Assembly: GCF_000003195.3 (NCBI RefSeq)
Contig: NC_012871.2
Location: 42,574,434 to 42,638,433 of the forward strand
Direction of reading: 5' to 3'
DNA: 64,000 nt
Source of the DNA: Sorghum bicolor
Taxonomy: Eukaryota; Streptophyta; Magnoliopsida; Poales; Poaceae
The position numbers were made by a program, and so were the translations under genes. Positions 11,549 through 24,145 of this stretch are shown one piece after another. The first letter of the stretch is position 1, and each line of letters opens with the position of its first letter. Under the pieces are notes generated by a model. The model was given only the letters and a program-made list of their open reading frames with translations. It was not told the origin of the DNA and searched no databases.

Positions 11549-12447
11549 GCTCTGAACTCCGAATTCGATGATCTTGAACATTTTGGAAAGCTTACTTAGA
11601 GTGCTATCCAATCTAAATGAATACTCAATCCAAATCAAAATGGACCAAAGTAGTATTCCAGTCTAAAAGCCATCCTAATGTCCGGAGAACACCGAAAGAC
11701 TTCTCTCTCTTCTCCAAGTTGAACAAAATCAACTCCAACACCTTCTCCTTTGCAAAAGTGCTAACACCAACAAGTGTCCACCACCAAAGTGCATGTGTGT
11801 TAGCTTTTCACAAACATTTTCCTAAAGGAGTAAGCCTCTCAACTTGCCACGCCACTCGATCCTAACATGTATGCAAAGTTAGATCGCTCAAGTGGCAGTA
11901 GATGACCGATATGCAAACAAGTTTGCCCCTCTTGACAGTACGGCCATCTATCCTAAATCCGGTCATAAACTTCTCTACACACCTATGACCGGTGAAATGG
12001 AAATGCCCTAGGTTATACCTTTGCCTTGCGCTTTCCATTCCATCTCCTCCAATGTTGATGCAACACATGCACCAACCAATCACCAAATGATATGATCCAC
12101 TTCATATCATCACGTGACCGTATTGGTTCATCGATCTTGACCTCACTTGCTCTTCACCGTTGCCTCGGTCCATTGGCACCAGGTCTTGCTTAAGCTTCAC
12201 CGTCACACGTGGTCCCTTGCTTCAAAGCCTCCGACTTGCCCTTCACTCTTGCAATTGGTCCATCAAGCCAAGCCTCATCTTGATCTTCTCCACCTTGGTC
12301 ACATGACTCCATGACATGTCTCATATGCAATGAGCTCCTCCATCATCACATCTTCACCTGTCGACTAAACTCCTGTGTGTCTCACATAAACACTATTAGT
12401 CCACCTAAGTTGTCACTCAATTACCAAAACCAAACAAGTACCTTTCA
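11549..12447 (-). repeat. 3' LTR fragment of the Sirevirus-like remnant
   Basis: On the minus strand it starts TGAAAGGTACTTGTTTGG at 12447, close to the start of the plus-strand Sirevirus LTR at 44545. It is preceded by the purine tract AAAAAGGGGGAGA (12461-12449). The left end is lost at the gypsy LTR fragment. Confidence 0.55.
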
Positions 12448-15398
12448 ATCTCCCCCTTTTTGGTAATTCATGACAACTCTACAAAGATATGCAAATTAAG
12501 CTTTTTCAAGCTAGCACTTCACACAAGTGTAAATTGCTAACTTGGTTTGGATTTTATGCTAAGATTTGGATAAGCACCATAAGACCCTACTAAGTGCTAA
12601 GGTGTATAGAATAAACCATTGTAGTTCGATACCAAATTCGATATCATTTGAAGCATTCAATGTACACCATCCTTAGCACCATGTGTAGCTAGATAACAAA
12701 AACACTAGAAACCCCATGAGATCAACATTAAAAGCAAGGGTCTAGTCTTTACTTGAAGAACACAAGTCTAGCTACCAACCTATGCATGCTAGTTATCATA
12801 TCATCAATCAAGTTCTGTAACTAGCATACACCACACAAGCATTCATATTGAATTTAAAAACTTATGCAATGCAAGCACGCACATGAATATGCACAAATCA
12901 AATGCAAACAATCAATGTTCATGAGCTTGCTCCCCCTACTCGTGTGCTTCCTTTGTCCAAGACTTTTGATCCAACTCTTTTCCTTAATGTTGCTCCCTTG
13001 TCCATGTCCATCTTTGATCTCTCCCCCTTGAAACATATCTTTTGTTGTCCAACTTATCCCATGATCATATCTTTCTTCCAACTTCTCCCCCTTTGTCATC
13101 AGTTTCCATAAAAGGTATGTGATACCAATTAAATCACATCATACCAATTGAAAAAGTGTGAATCTCATTGTGACAAAGGATTGCATTGGGGTAGATGGTT
13201 GAGGCTTGAGTCTTGCATTTTTATGGACATCACCATTTGTGTTGGAATGACATTACATGAATTGCTCTTGAGATACCACATAGGATCTTTGACCTTGATA
13301 CCATTTGGTGGGGCACTCCCCCTATGTCATAGCATGGGTCATTCACTTGTCAATCTTTTTGGTGAGGGAACTTTCTTTGCTTGATGATCACTTAAAGTTG
13401 AGGATCACTTGTGGAACCACCTTCTTGTATGATAGATACCATATGTATAAATGTGATATCACTTGAAATATCTTGTCTGGTACCATATGGGATTCTTCTA
13501 CTAATTAAGGTCTTCTAGTATGGAACCACATGTTTGCTATCTTGAACATTTGCTATCATCATCATGAGTACCATTTGTTGGATACCAATTGAAGAAACAT
13601 TTGAATTTAGATACCCATTTGTATTGTTGTCTTGTTCTTGTACTCTCGTAATCATGATAGCTTCTAATTGTAGACTTTGAACTATGTTGATTTGCCTAAG
13701 CTTCCAAGTCCGATTTGAACCAATGGCAAGCTTTTTTCACACCTCACATTAAGGGTTATCTTGCCAATGTTATACTTGTCACTTGTTAACAATCCAAAAT
13801 AGATCAAGTACTTGGGTTCACGAGCTCATGAACAAACTCATATACATACCACTATATCAACTAATCATTCAAGCAATAGTGGTAGGTTATGAATTTTAAA
13901 CTTTTCATTTGTCATGCATGATCCTATTAAGCATGTACTATATGCACTAACCGCATACTAGTAAGGAATGAAATGATCATGCACATTACAATGATACCTT
14001 TGCTATGTTGGAGAAGAGGATAGTCACATAGATTCCAATTCATTTCTCCAATAGCAATGTGAAGTCCAATTTATAAGTTTGGTGAAGACAAATTATAAAT
14101 GCCAATTGTAGATCAAATCTTCACCCATATGATTTGAGAACCACTTATGATCAAGTGCACTATGTTGTTGTGGTTGGCTTGCTTCTTCTTTTGACCATTG
14201 CTTGCATGAGAGAACTACTAAGAATATCACTTGAAATAGCATGACTAGCTCTCTTTTGGGTTGTTGCTTGCTTTCTTGATCAATCCTTTTGATTAGTTCA
14301 ACTAAGCATCTCAAATGTCCTTTAGATCACCACTTCCATGTTAGCCTTCCAAGCACCACACTTGGTTTACCCACTCCTCGGGCGGCACGCCCCTCACATA
14401 GGGAGAAGTGACCTCTCTCCAAAGAACTATTCTTGATACTCACTTGAATTGCTTTGATTGATTGATTCAAGTGACGGACTTAATGTGATGAGTAACCATG
14501 AATCCCTTTTTTAGTCCTTTTCTTTCTACTTGTTTAAGTCCTTTTCTTTCTAACAAATGATTTCCAATAGTTAATTACTAGAACTTAAACTTCATCTTCA
14601 TCTTGAGTTTGATCTTGATCTTCAATTTGAGTACTAAATGTGTACACCAAGTACATTCCACAATCAAATAACCTTGTACTCATTACTTGTAATGCTTCTA
14701 GATCAACTCAAGATCAGTCTTAGGTGCCTCAAATACTTATAAACATGTTTCCAACTTGAGGACCTTTCAATTGAAGTGACTCTAGATCAATCCAATATTT
14801 GTCACTTTTCTCGCAGATTCTGTACCCTTTAAACAAATATCCATATCTCACAATGTACAGATCGAAATACCACAAAATTTGGTGGAGATGTGATTCACGA
14901 AGTCATCTAGCAGCTATAAAAATTTGAAATTCATTTGACTTCTAGGTTGCTACCAGATTTCAATTCTTCCACCACTGCTACATGCTGAAAACTGCTGCAC
15001 TATAGCTGATAAGATCCACTTCGAAAATTAAAGTATCCCTTATCCAATTTTCATGAAATTTCGACAGCATCTTCTATGATAAGTGTACAGCATGCATACC
15101 AAATTCAAGCCATTCCAAATATATTTTATCACTCAAACTTAGACTTGATCACTGCTAGCTCAGTTTTCAAAAAAAAATGGACAGATTTCAAGCAATTGAG
15201 CTATACTTCTTCAAATTGAATCAAACTTGAAATAGACTTGTTTGAAAACTTTCACAAGACATGAATCCATTCAATACACTTACTAAGTATCATCTTATGA
15301 ACTTATCCAACTCAAATCAATCCAAACTTGATTACTAACCATTTTATCCATTCAACCATCTTATAGCAAGCAACATTGCATATATATATATATATCTT
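12448..15398 (-). other. Non-coding 3' internal region with multiple polypurine tracts
   Basis: No supported gene. Several minus-strand purine tracts of the AGGGGGAG type occur (about 12449, 12919, 13021, 13086, 13312). Such repeated polypurine tracts before the 3' LTR are a known Sirevirus trait. A TA microsatellite lies at about 15381-15396 beside the gap. Confidence 0.5.
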
Positions 15399-15498
15399 NN
15401 NNNNNNNNNNNNNNNNNNNNNNNNNNNNNNNNNNNNNNNNNNNNNNNNNNNNNNNNNNNNNNNNNNNNNNNNNNNNNNNNNNNNNNNNNNNNNNNNNN
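15399..15498. other. Assembly gap (100 N)
   Basis: Exactly 100 N, the usual placeholder for a gap of unknown size. It follows a TA repeat. Confidence 0.95.
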
Positions 15499-15742
15499 GT
15501 TAGCTCATGATCATCTAATTTGCAAGCTTCAACTCATGTATTTGCAAGCCATCAAATGATCCAATAAAACACCATAACTTGAATATGACACTTGTACGTT
15601 GTAGCACATTTGGACTTCACTTGTTTTGACTTGGCATTGGGATAAGATAGGCACTAAACTTCAACACTTGACTCAATTGTATGATGAACAATTATAGGAT
15701 CAATTGAATTAGGTCTCCAATGCCGATGGTACCTACAAACAA

Positions 15743-17585
15743 TCATCCACCTTTTGATGGTACCCAAACTAGTTTGGGTCCTCTCAAGTTTGGTGCAACA
15801 TACTTAGGCGATACCTTAGTATGAGTAGCAGGATGTTTTGCAATAGCAGCCATAGAGGTACCATTACCATCTTTTCTAAGCATAGTATTATCATCGATTG
15901 AAATGGGCTTAGAATTATTACCTAGGGGACATGAATGAGCCATGTGCCCCCTTTCCCGGCATAAGTAGCAACTTCGCTTTGATTGAGCCTTTTCTTCATT
16001 GCTCATGTGTTGCTTCTCATTTCCTTGCCTCTTGAAAGTTGCTTGAGCCTTCTTCTCAAGCTTGGTAGGACACTTCAAGGCAAAGTGTCCATCATTCTTG
16101 CACTCAAAGCATTTGATGTGGGAGAGGTCTTTTGATGATCTTGATTGTCTACCTCCCCTTCTTGTCTTCTTCTTCATCATCCCCATGTCACCACCATCTT
16201 CATGGTAGATCTTGACTTGAGCTTGGGGCTTCTTTTCTTGCTCAACTTGTGGCTTTGCTTGATGCTTCACCAATTGCTTGGTTGGGCACATTGAGGTGAG
16301 ATGACCCCAAGTGCGACACTTGAAGCACTTGACATGCTTTAGCCTCTCTTTTTCTTTCATCTTCTTGAGCTTCTCTTTGTTTGGGCAACCATTAGCAAGA
16401 TGTCCCATTTCATGGCACCGATAGCACATGAAATGAGAGAGCTTCTTTTGATGGAGCTTCTTTATCCTCTTTTCTAGCTTTCTCTCACCCTTTGTCATCT
16501 TCTTCTTGAAGCCAAGGCCACACTTGTCACCATAATTTTTTTGAGTCTTCAATATATGCTCAAAGGTGACTTTTGAGTTATAGCACCACTCTAACTTGTT
16601 GCTCAATTTCTTCACTTGTTCATTGAGCTCATTGTTCTCCCTCAAAATGTTAGTCTCACAAGACATAGAAGTAGAACAAGCGTATATGTGTGAAGAACAT
16701 GGCATAGATAGTAAATCATGGCAAGAGGTGGATACATGCTTCTTCCCTACATCACAAGGGTTAATAATAGTATGTGATTAATCATTTGCCCCAAGTGATG
16801 AGCTCTCACTAGTTTTAGTTTCTTCATTGGAAAGCTTCTTAGTGAGAAAAGCATGGTCTAGTACCAAATTATCATGAGCAACACTAAGTTCCTCATGAGC
16901 CAATTTTAGCTCCTCATGTGAATAAGTAGTAACATAAAGTAGATGTTTTTGGTGTACACATGTGGTCTTTAGAAGTGAGTTTTCATTTTCCAATTTCAAT
17001 GTTTTAGATTTTTCATTTTCTAAAGACATGGTCATGCTAGCAAGTCTACTAACAAGCTCATCATATGGACAACATGATTAACCAAATTAGCATCATATAC
17101 CTTGGTGTCACCTTGTGACATGAAGCTATGTGGTGTAGTGGATGGGCTTGTAGTAGCATCATAATCATGGCTCGAGCATGAACCATCACCTTCACCATCA
17201 ATTGTGCATGGAGTAGTATCATCATTTGTATCACTTGTTGAATCATCATCAATCTTGTCAAGTGAGCTTGTGGTAGACCGATCATCATCATCACTTGACC
17301 ATGAGGTGGAGCAATCCTCCACAACCATGATGTTGTGGTCATGCTCAACATCCTCGTGTGCCTCCACCTTTCGCACATCATTATCATCGGAGATTGCCCC
17401 ATATTTCTCAATGAGAAATACCCAAATCTCATGGGCGGTCTTCATGTCAATGATCTATCCGAATATGCAATCATCCAAAGATCTATAAATGATGTTAGTA
17501 GCTTGGATGTCTAGATCTAGGCATTTCTCTTGTGCTTGAGTTAGATCATCTTCATCCAACACATGACAAAAGCCTACATCTACCA
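15743..17585 (-). pseudogene. Sirevirus-like gag with four zinc knuckles, broken
   Basis: The minus strand reads a gag with a UBN2-like part near the start (AQEKCLDLDIQ, TAHEIWVFL), then an acidic serine/aspartate region and a coiled coil. Four CCHC knuckles follow: CYRCHEMGHLANGC, CFKCRTWGHLTSMC, CFECKNDGHFALKC and CYLCRERGHMAHSC (residues 94-107, 127-140, 199-212 and 246-259 counted from 16705). The end motif VWVPS resembles Sirevirus gag ends. It is broken by a TAG near 17455, a frameshift near 17075 and a TAA at 16778-16780. The N-terminus is lost at 17586. All four knuckles are intact and lie in the single open stretch 16705-15743. Gag packages element RNA; one or two knuckles are usual. 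Confidence 0.7.
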
Positions 17586-20500
17586 TGTAACACCCTAGGT
17601 GTTTGCCATGAGTTAGACTTTAGGTTTTGAGCTCAAACATGTCAAGATAAGTGGTGATGATCATGTTAAGGTTAATCCATGAAAGTGTGCCTCAAGTCAA
17701 ACTTAGAGAATGCACTCTTGCTTATATATAGGCCCTTTTTCAAAGTGCATGCTTGGGTGACATTAACGGAACCTCTCTCATGTGTCTCACATAAGTGAAT
17801 AGAACCATAGGTCATCAACCAATCCTTGCAACCTTGCCCAAATGACTCTGGATGAACTCTACAACAAAAGTCATGAAGGGTACATGTTGAGCTTGTGCCT
17901 AGAAAATGCTTGAATTAGACTAAAACCTTAGTTTGAGCTTTATCAAGTTGCTGCATTGAGCAAAGAGAAAGTTTGACTTCTGTACTAGTTCTTAGATTTG
18001 AGCTTAAATGAAAGTTGTAGTTTAGCTTCTGTAGAACAAACTTTGTTTAATGGTCAAGAGCTAGTTTGGTCCTAGCCTAGTCAAATTGAGTTTTCAAGAT
18101 TCAATGCAGTATTGTTTTGGAACTCCAGAATTTTGGCTAAGTCCTCAAGGTGCTCAGTTTCGGGTACCCTAGTTGGGAGCCATGTATCTTCCAAATAATA
18201 CTGAACCTGTACCAGGTCCTTTAAGAAAAGTTGTAGTACAGTTTGTATGCTACAAACTTTGTTAAAGTACCTAAGTCTAAATCATCTTCTAATCATGTCA
18301 AATAATAGTCACAAAAGATTGAATCTGCTGTAATTTCCAGCATTTCGAATTTCTAAGTGTGGAAATGCAGTTCATCACGTTGGCATTCCGCGTTCTCCAA
18401 ATTTTACTAAACAAATTGTTTGGGTCCCAAAATAGAAGTTGGAGTACATATTGTGGGCAAGAGCATACCGAAAGATGGCACCAGTTAAACTTCGTTTTGG
18501 TCACCAATTTTGAGTTTTGTTAATCATTATCAATTATTGACACTCAAAGGTTGGCATCAAATGATCTACTAATCTAAAACTCTAATGACCATGGCACCTT
18601 ATTCAAAGTTGGGGAGTGTCAAGAGTAGAGCAAAATTCGTTTTTGGTCCATGTCCAAATTCGGTCCAGATCTGGCCCAAATCGCTTCCCACGCTGACCAC
18701 ATCGTTGCCCGACACGTGTTCGGTGGAATGCCTCAACGGTTGGACACGTCGTTAGTGCGTGGCGACCATGCATGGACACCACCCGCCCACCTCCCCTGCT
18801 CCTGTCGCCTGCTCCTCTCTGCACGCAAAGGCGAGCACCAGAGCGCCCTCCACACCCTCCTCCACTCCCTCATTCAATCTCCCTCGCTTGGAGCTTCCTC
18901 TCATATCTCTGGGAGCATGCACAGCGCACACCGCCATGGCAAGCCTCCCTAGCTCAAGCTTTTGCCACTGCTAGCTGCAGCCGGCCAAGCCCAGGGCCGG
19001 CAGTGACCACGGCTGGCCGAGGCCAGACCGCCGACTGGCTCCCCGCTGCCACCGGCGCTCTCCAGTAGAATCCCAAAGCCAGCCATGTCCTTGTGTCGTC
19101 GTTTGGGAGAAGAGAGGGATCTCGGGTTAGAATAAGAAACAAATCAGGGTTCCAGATGCGAAGCCAAGACTCATATGAATAGTATCACTGGGCTGTGGCG
19201 TGATTCAGGGAAACTCCAGGGTTCCCGAGGGAAAAGTGTTTTCCTTCTCCTTTTGTTTTTCAGATTTCTCGGTGAACTTTAGAATCCATAGTAATTCATA
19301 AAAAAGTCGTAAAATAGCAAATGTGGACTTCTTGGAATCCTTGTGAAATTATCTATGCATTACATCTATAATATGACATGGTTTAGTTTGCAGGTTTAGC
19401 GGTAAAAATAGATTTATGCAGTTCGGTTTTAATTGCTTGTTATAATTTTCTTTTTCATAACCGCTGTACTATTGCTCAAATAAATGTGAAACTTTTGTGA
19501 AATGCTTTACATATAATATTTGATGTCTGGTAAAATTTTCATGAATTTAGGCATGATAGATTAAGAGTTATAAAAATAACAAATTCCCTGTGTTGCTTTG
19601 CTCCTATTCTGAGTAGATCTGCATGTTTGTATTGTTTGGCTCAGTTAGATTGGGAATCATGCCTGGATGAAAATATATGAGTTGTAGTACTTTTCATAAG
19701 CTTTCCATCAAGCTAAATAGCATAATTGTTGGTCAAGCATATGTTTAGTTATAGTGATTTAAAGTACTGTTTCAGTTTCTGTCTAAACCCAGAAAGGGAT
19801 GCATTGTTTGTTATGTAAGACCTTGTTAGTTGTAGATTTAGCTCTAGATATTTATAACAAAGTTGTTCACAATTTAGTAAGCTTTCTAGAAAGTACATAA
19901 CCATAATTTATGGGCATATGAAACTCAAGATATGGCTGTTTAATGTGGCATGATAGATTCTGTCCATGTTTTGAACAGAGATGTCTTTATGGAGCTTGGT
20001 AAATGGTTTATAATTGTAAGTAAAATTTAAAAATGGAAAATGTTATTCCAGTACAATTCTATGATATTTTTGTATCTTGTTAATATATAATATGGTCATG
20101 TGTTTGAAGAAAATATGATTTGTGCATTTATCTTGCTCTCACATGGTTAATTGCAATAGTAATTTGTCTTTATCATAGATGTTTCTATGCTTATTCAAAT
20201 GCAATGAAATTTGGACAGTAGACTATGGATAGTATTTAGAAGCTACTGTAATTTTGGTGGAATTTATTGAGCAATTTTGTTATATGTTCTTTAATTCACC
20301 TTATTATCCAAATAAATTAAGAAAGGCATTAAATAAATTTATTTGGTAATGACCACTATGTTTTCTGGTGTTCTTTAGATATATGCAAACTGTTGGTAAC
20401 AATGGTTTTGCTCAAATGCATGTTTGAAACATAAGTTAATAATTAATTGTTTGCAATTGTTGTTTCTGGACAGTTTCTGGAACTGTTTGGATTACAATGT

Positions 20501-21008
20501 GTAAATGATGTTTTCTGGGAATCTTATTTATAGCAAAGTTGTAGATAATTCATTTATCTAGCTGCTGTCAAAATTTAGTAGTATTTGGTTATGTGGTTTG
20601 TGAGTTATGTCTATTCAAAATTTGATTCCAGAAAGGGCTGCTCTCTGTTTGTCAGAGACAGATTCTGGAACATTATAATTTCGACCAGCTTAAGTTGAGA
20701 ATCATGCTTTGATGTCTAAAGGTGAACTGTAAATATTTTCTTAAGCTTTCCAGAATGTCTTCTTGCATGTCTTTTGGAGTTGTGAAACTCCAGTTATGAT
20801 TTATTTCTCAGCTGCTGTTAACTGTCCTAAAAATGACAGATTCCTTGTATTGCTGTTGCTTGGTATATTGCTATGTATGACTCATGTCTTTGATAATAGC
20901 CAAGTTAATACACCTGAAATCTTGCTTACTGGATGTCATACCTAATATGATTAGTGTTGCATTCTTTGTTGACCTAGCATGTTGGTTGTGTAATCATTAA
21001 GTGAGCAG

Positions 21009-22342
21009 CACTATGCCAAAACAGCACAAAGGAGACACCACAATAGTGACTCAGAACTGAAACGCGTCACTAATGAGTATATTAGTGACGTGGGTGAGGA
21101 AAGCGCGTCACTGCTAAGTTTTTGCCCATGCCCCAGAAACAAGACGCGTCACTAATGAGAAATTATATGCCTGTTTTGTGTAAAATCTGACTAAAACAAT
21201 CATTGGTTTGTAGGGAAGATATGAAATAATGAGGAATTATATGCCTAAAGTTGGTACTCTTGGCCTTGATATGATGTTCTCGGCTTGTACTGCGCAGGTA
21301 AGCATATTTTTATTTTTATGCTTTTCTCACATATTGCTATTCATCTTTGTCTCAAGAGTTCTTGGGTTTACTCGGTCATAACATGCAAAGGATTGCCTTT
21401 ATTTTTTGTTTAAAGATCCCTGTCCTCCCTGCCCCTGGTTCAAGTGTATCCATATATGAGTATGTTTTAGTTGAATTAGAACATGCAACCTTAGAGAAAA
21501 TATGACTGAAATTCTTAAAGTGTATGTTTTTGCTCTCATATGTTTCTCTGGTTGGCACCTTAGGTGCCTGATATTAACAGGTGAAAAATATGACTGAAAT
21601 TTTGTGCCTGTAGGACACTTACTGTTGCTGTCTCCAGCTGCATAGAAAGAACAATGAAAAATTCACAACAACAGACAAGGAAGGCATTGTGCTGTGATTA
21701 TCAAAGTATTATGTTCCAAAGTGACATCAATAAGGTGAATGCCTCTGTATAATGTAATAAGTATTGTACACAAAGAACCATAGAGCAGTTAGCTCATGTA
21801 CTATTAGAAATGTTCTAGGTTACTGCTCATGTATTGTTATGTTGGGGCTCATTAGACAAATACTTTGTAGCATAAGTTGTATCTAAATTTGTTTGTAAAT
21901 GATTTAATTGCTGAAATGGATGAAACATGTGAAATTTGTGAAATAGATCTGCAACCAAAGCTTCTGCAGCAGCTGTAAAGAATAGGGTACTGAACAATAG
22001 TACCTATAGGTGGAGACATTTGTCTTTTTTTTATTTTTTTATTTTTCATTAGTGACGCGTCTTACCTGAATGAGTCACTGATGAGATCCAGACCAGCGAC
22101 GCATCTGGGCTGAACGAGTCACAGTGATCCGTCATTAGTGACGCGTCTTGACTAGACAAGTCACCGATGAGGGGCATTAGTGACGCGTCTTGGCTGGACG
22201 GGTCACTGCTGAGGATCATTAGTGACGCGTTTTTATGCGTCACTGGTATGTTCACATCACAGACGCAACAAAAGCGACGCGTGTATTCTGCGTCACTAAT
22301 GAGTGTTTAGCCGCGTCACTAATCTGGTTTTCTGGCATAGTG
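21009..22342. mobile_element. Non-autonomous CACTA transposon carrying a captured gene fragment
   Basis: Terminal inverted repeats CACTATGCC at 21009 and GGCATAGTG at 22342, flanked by the 3 bp duplication CAG (21006-21008, 22343-22345). Both ends carry many subterminal repeats of GTCACTAATGAG and TTAGTGACGCGTC. The middle has no transposase but does contain an exon-like segment at 21214-21297. It inserted into the giant LTR. Confidence 0.85.
21214..21297 (+). pseudogene. Captured exon resembling plant glutamate-cysteine ligase (GSH1)
   Basis: An 84-base segment of 28 open codons between a splice acceptor (TTTGTAG|GGA) and donor (CAG|GTAAGC). It reads [12 protein letters not shown] and then LGLDMM. 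From memory this matches a conserved stretch of plant glutamate-cysteine ligase, the first enzyme of glutathione synthesis in plastids. Adjacent exons of that gene are not recognisable, so no enzyme can be made. A second exon-like patch of unknown origin lies near 21615-21735. A database search would settle the identity. Confidence 0.65.
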
Positions 22343-24133
22343 CAGTGAGATGTGCTTAAGTATGTTTAGTGTAACCATGCTCTTGCCATGCTTCTTGTGT
22401 GTGATGCTTTGTCTATTGCACTTCTATGTGTTCATACACTTGCATCTTGTATCTCATTTAGGTACGCTAGATGAACCACGTGAAGGACGTGATGGTGGAC
22501 CTATCGGGATGATGGAAGGACTACACAAGTGTTGTCACCTTAGATGTCGTCAAGACGGTGGAAGCTGACTTAACTGACTTGTGTCGGATTCCAGGCAAGC
22601 CCCGGAGCATTCTATGTCTCCTACCCTCTCTTTTTATAAAAAGCACAAGAGTTTAGCTTTATATTATGTATTAGGTGATAGGAGTTGAATGAAACCGTTG
22701 GTGCATAATTCCTACCTTGTCCACTATATAAAACAACCTGAACCCTTACTAGTATAAGGAAGACGTTCTATGCTTAGCTATGCTTAGCTCGGTAGAAGCC
22801 AGGTGATTTCCTGTCACCTGTGAGAGATAGGTGGATACTTGATCACGGTTGTCTATATTTGCTATCGTGGAAATAACCATGGTGTTAATAATGAATTTGA
22901 GACCGGGCGGGATGACGATAGTGAAGCAACAAGGCATGGAGGTCTTGGGTGCGAATCTATCCTCGTCTGTGTCGTTTAAGGACCGATACGCTGTACGTCC
23001 TCGTGTCATGTTGAACGCATGCCTAACACTTAGTTGGTCGGATAAGTCGTTCCGACCGCGAAGCCTACGAGTGCATCTCCGGCCGGATACCCCGTTCGGT
23101 TTAAGTGCGCACCCCGGTTGGTAGCAAGGATGTGCGGGGAGTCAATGGCGTAAGACCGAGGTGTCAGGTTAGAGTCCTGACCCTGGCAGATTGGCGGTCC
23201 CTGGGGGTGCGGCACTGTACGGACCTGAGAATTGGTCCGGAGTTGTGCTAAAGGTGATCCGAGCTGCCCTAGCGAGGTATGCTTGGGTGAGTGCTGGGAA
23301 TACCCCTCCAGCTGGATAGGAATCGATTCGAATCGCCGTCTCTCCCGGATAGTGAGAACTTGACTCGAGCAGTGGCAACATAGATACACTAAATGAAACT
23401 TAATGGTTATGATGATGATGATGGCTACATGATAAACCGGATATGGTTATTAATGTGATGCTTATTAATCAAGTGATTGCTATAGAATAGGTGCAAAATC
23501 TTGCTATGGTAGCTTAACTGAACTTGATGCTAAAATATTGACTAAAAGGTTGAAAGTAAGGACTCATGATAGTAATGCTCTTTTTGGCAAAGTTATGCTA
23601 TCCAACCAACTCCACCAAAAAGCCTTGCATATCCTTGAGAGTCTTTTATTTTCTCTCCTGTCAGGTAAGTCTAGCTGAGTACATTCGAGTACTCAGGGTT
23701 TATCCCACCATGTTGCAGGTGCAGTCTTCAGTCTGCTAAAGATGGTGGCTAACCGCTGGTGGGCTCGGTGATTCTATATAGTATTCTTATCTACATGCTT
23801 TTGTCAGAGGATGTCACTTATGCTAGCAATGTATTTGGAACTTATGTTATTGTAATCATTTGAAAGCTATGTTGTTTTCTAATCGATTTGGAAAATCCAA
23901 ACTTGTATTATTATTTGTGAACTCTTTTGTAATATTATTTCCACTGCAAATCTCCGTGTATGTGATGTGTATTTGCTTAATCATGCGATTTTGGTGTAAC
24001 GTTGATTTACCGAGGTCCTTCGTGACTCTCGGCAGACTACCGGGTTTATATAAGTGAGAGTATGCGCGTGTCAACATGTTAAACGAGGACATTCGTACTT
24101 GAACTTGTATAAATTGGGCGGTTCTGTCACAGC

Positions 24134-24145
24134 TGGTATCGGAGC
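24134..24145 (+). other. Primer-binding site (initiator Met tRNA) of the giant-LTR element
   Basis: TGGTATCGGAGC two bases after the LTR end. It is the usual Met-tRNA site with one change from TGGTATCAGAGC. Confidence 0.75.

Larger units (their letters stand above)
11549..17585 (-). mobile_element. Sirevirus-like copia remnant, gag and 3' region only
   Basis: Minus-strand element. Its gag (17585-15743) is cut on the 5' side by the giant-LTR element at 17586. A long 3' non-coding zone with repeated purine tracts follows and then a 3' LTR fragment from 12447 to about 11549. No protease, integrase or reverse transcriptase is visible between gag and LTR. The 100-N gap at 15399-15498 lies there and could hide sequence. 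Its missing 5' part should lie beyond the right end of the giant-LTR element, which is not intact in this window. Confidence 0.6.
17586..24131 (+). repeat. Left LTR of the giant-LTR element, with a nested CACTA
   Basis: Starts TGTAACACCCTAGGTG and ends TTCTGTCACA. It is 6546 bp including the 1334 bp CACTA insertion. Its first 1.9 kb match 37620-39531 with scattered differences and small indels, for example about 14 bases missing in the right copy near 38835. A GC-rich stretch at 18660-19080 has chance open frames on both strands in both copies. These do not share a conserved frame, so I call no gene. Confidence 0.7.

Noticed and set aside
18603..19142. Overlapping open frames in the GC-rich part of the giant LTR, also at 38633-39156
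   Set aside because: Frames are not conserved between the two LTR copies (indels change them). Pro/Ser-rich translation is typical of GC-rich chance frames.
23030..23389. Minus-strand frame of 119 codons in the giant LTR
   Set aside because: No recognisable family. It lies in the LTR, and the other LTR copy is truncated before this point, so no conservation test is possible.
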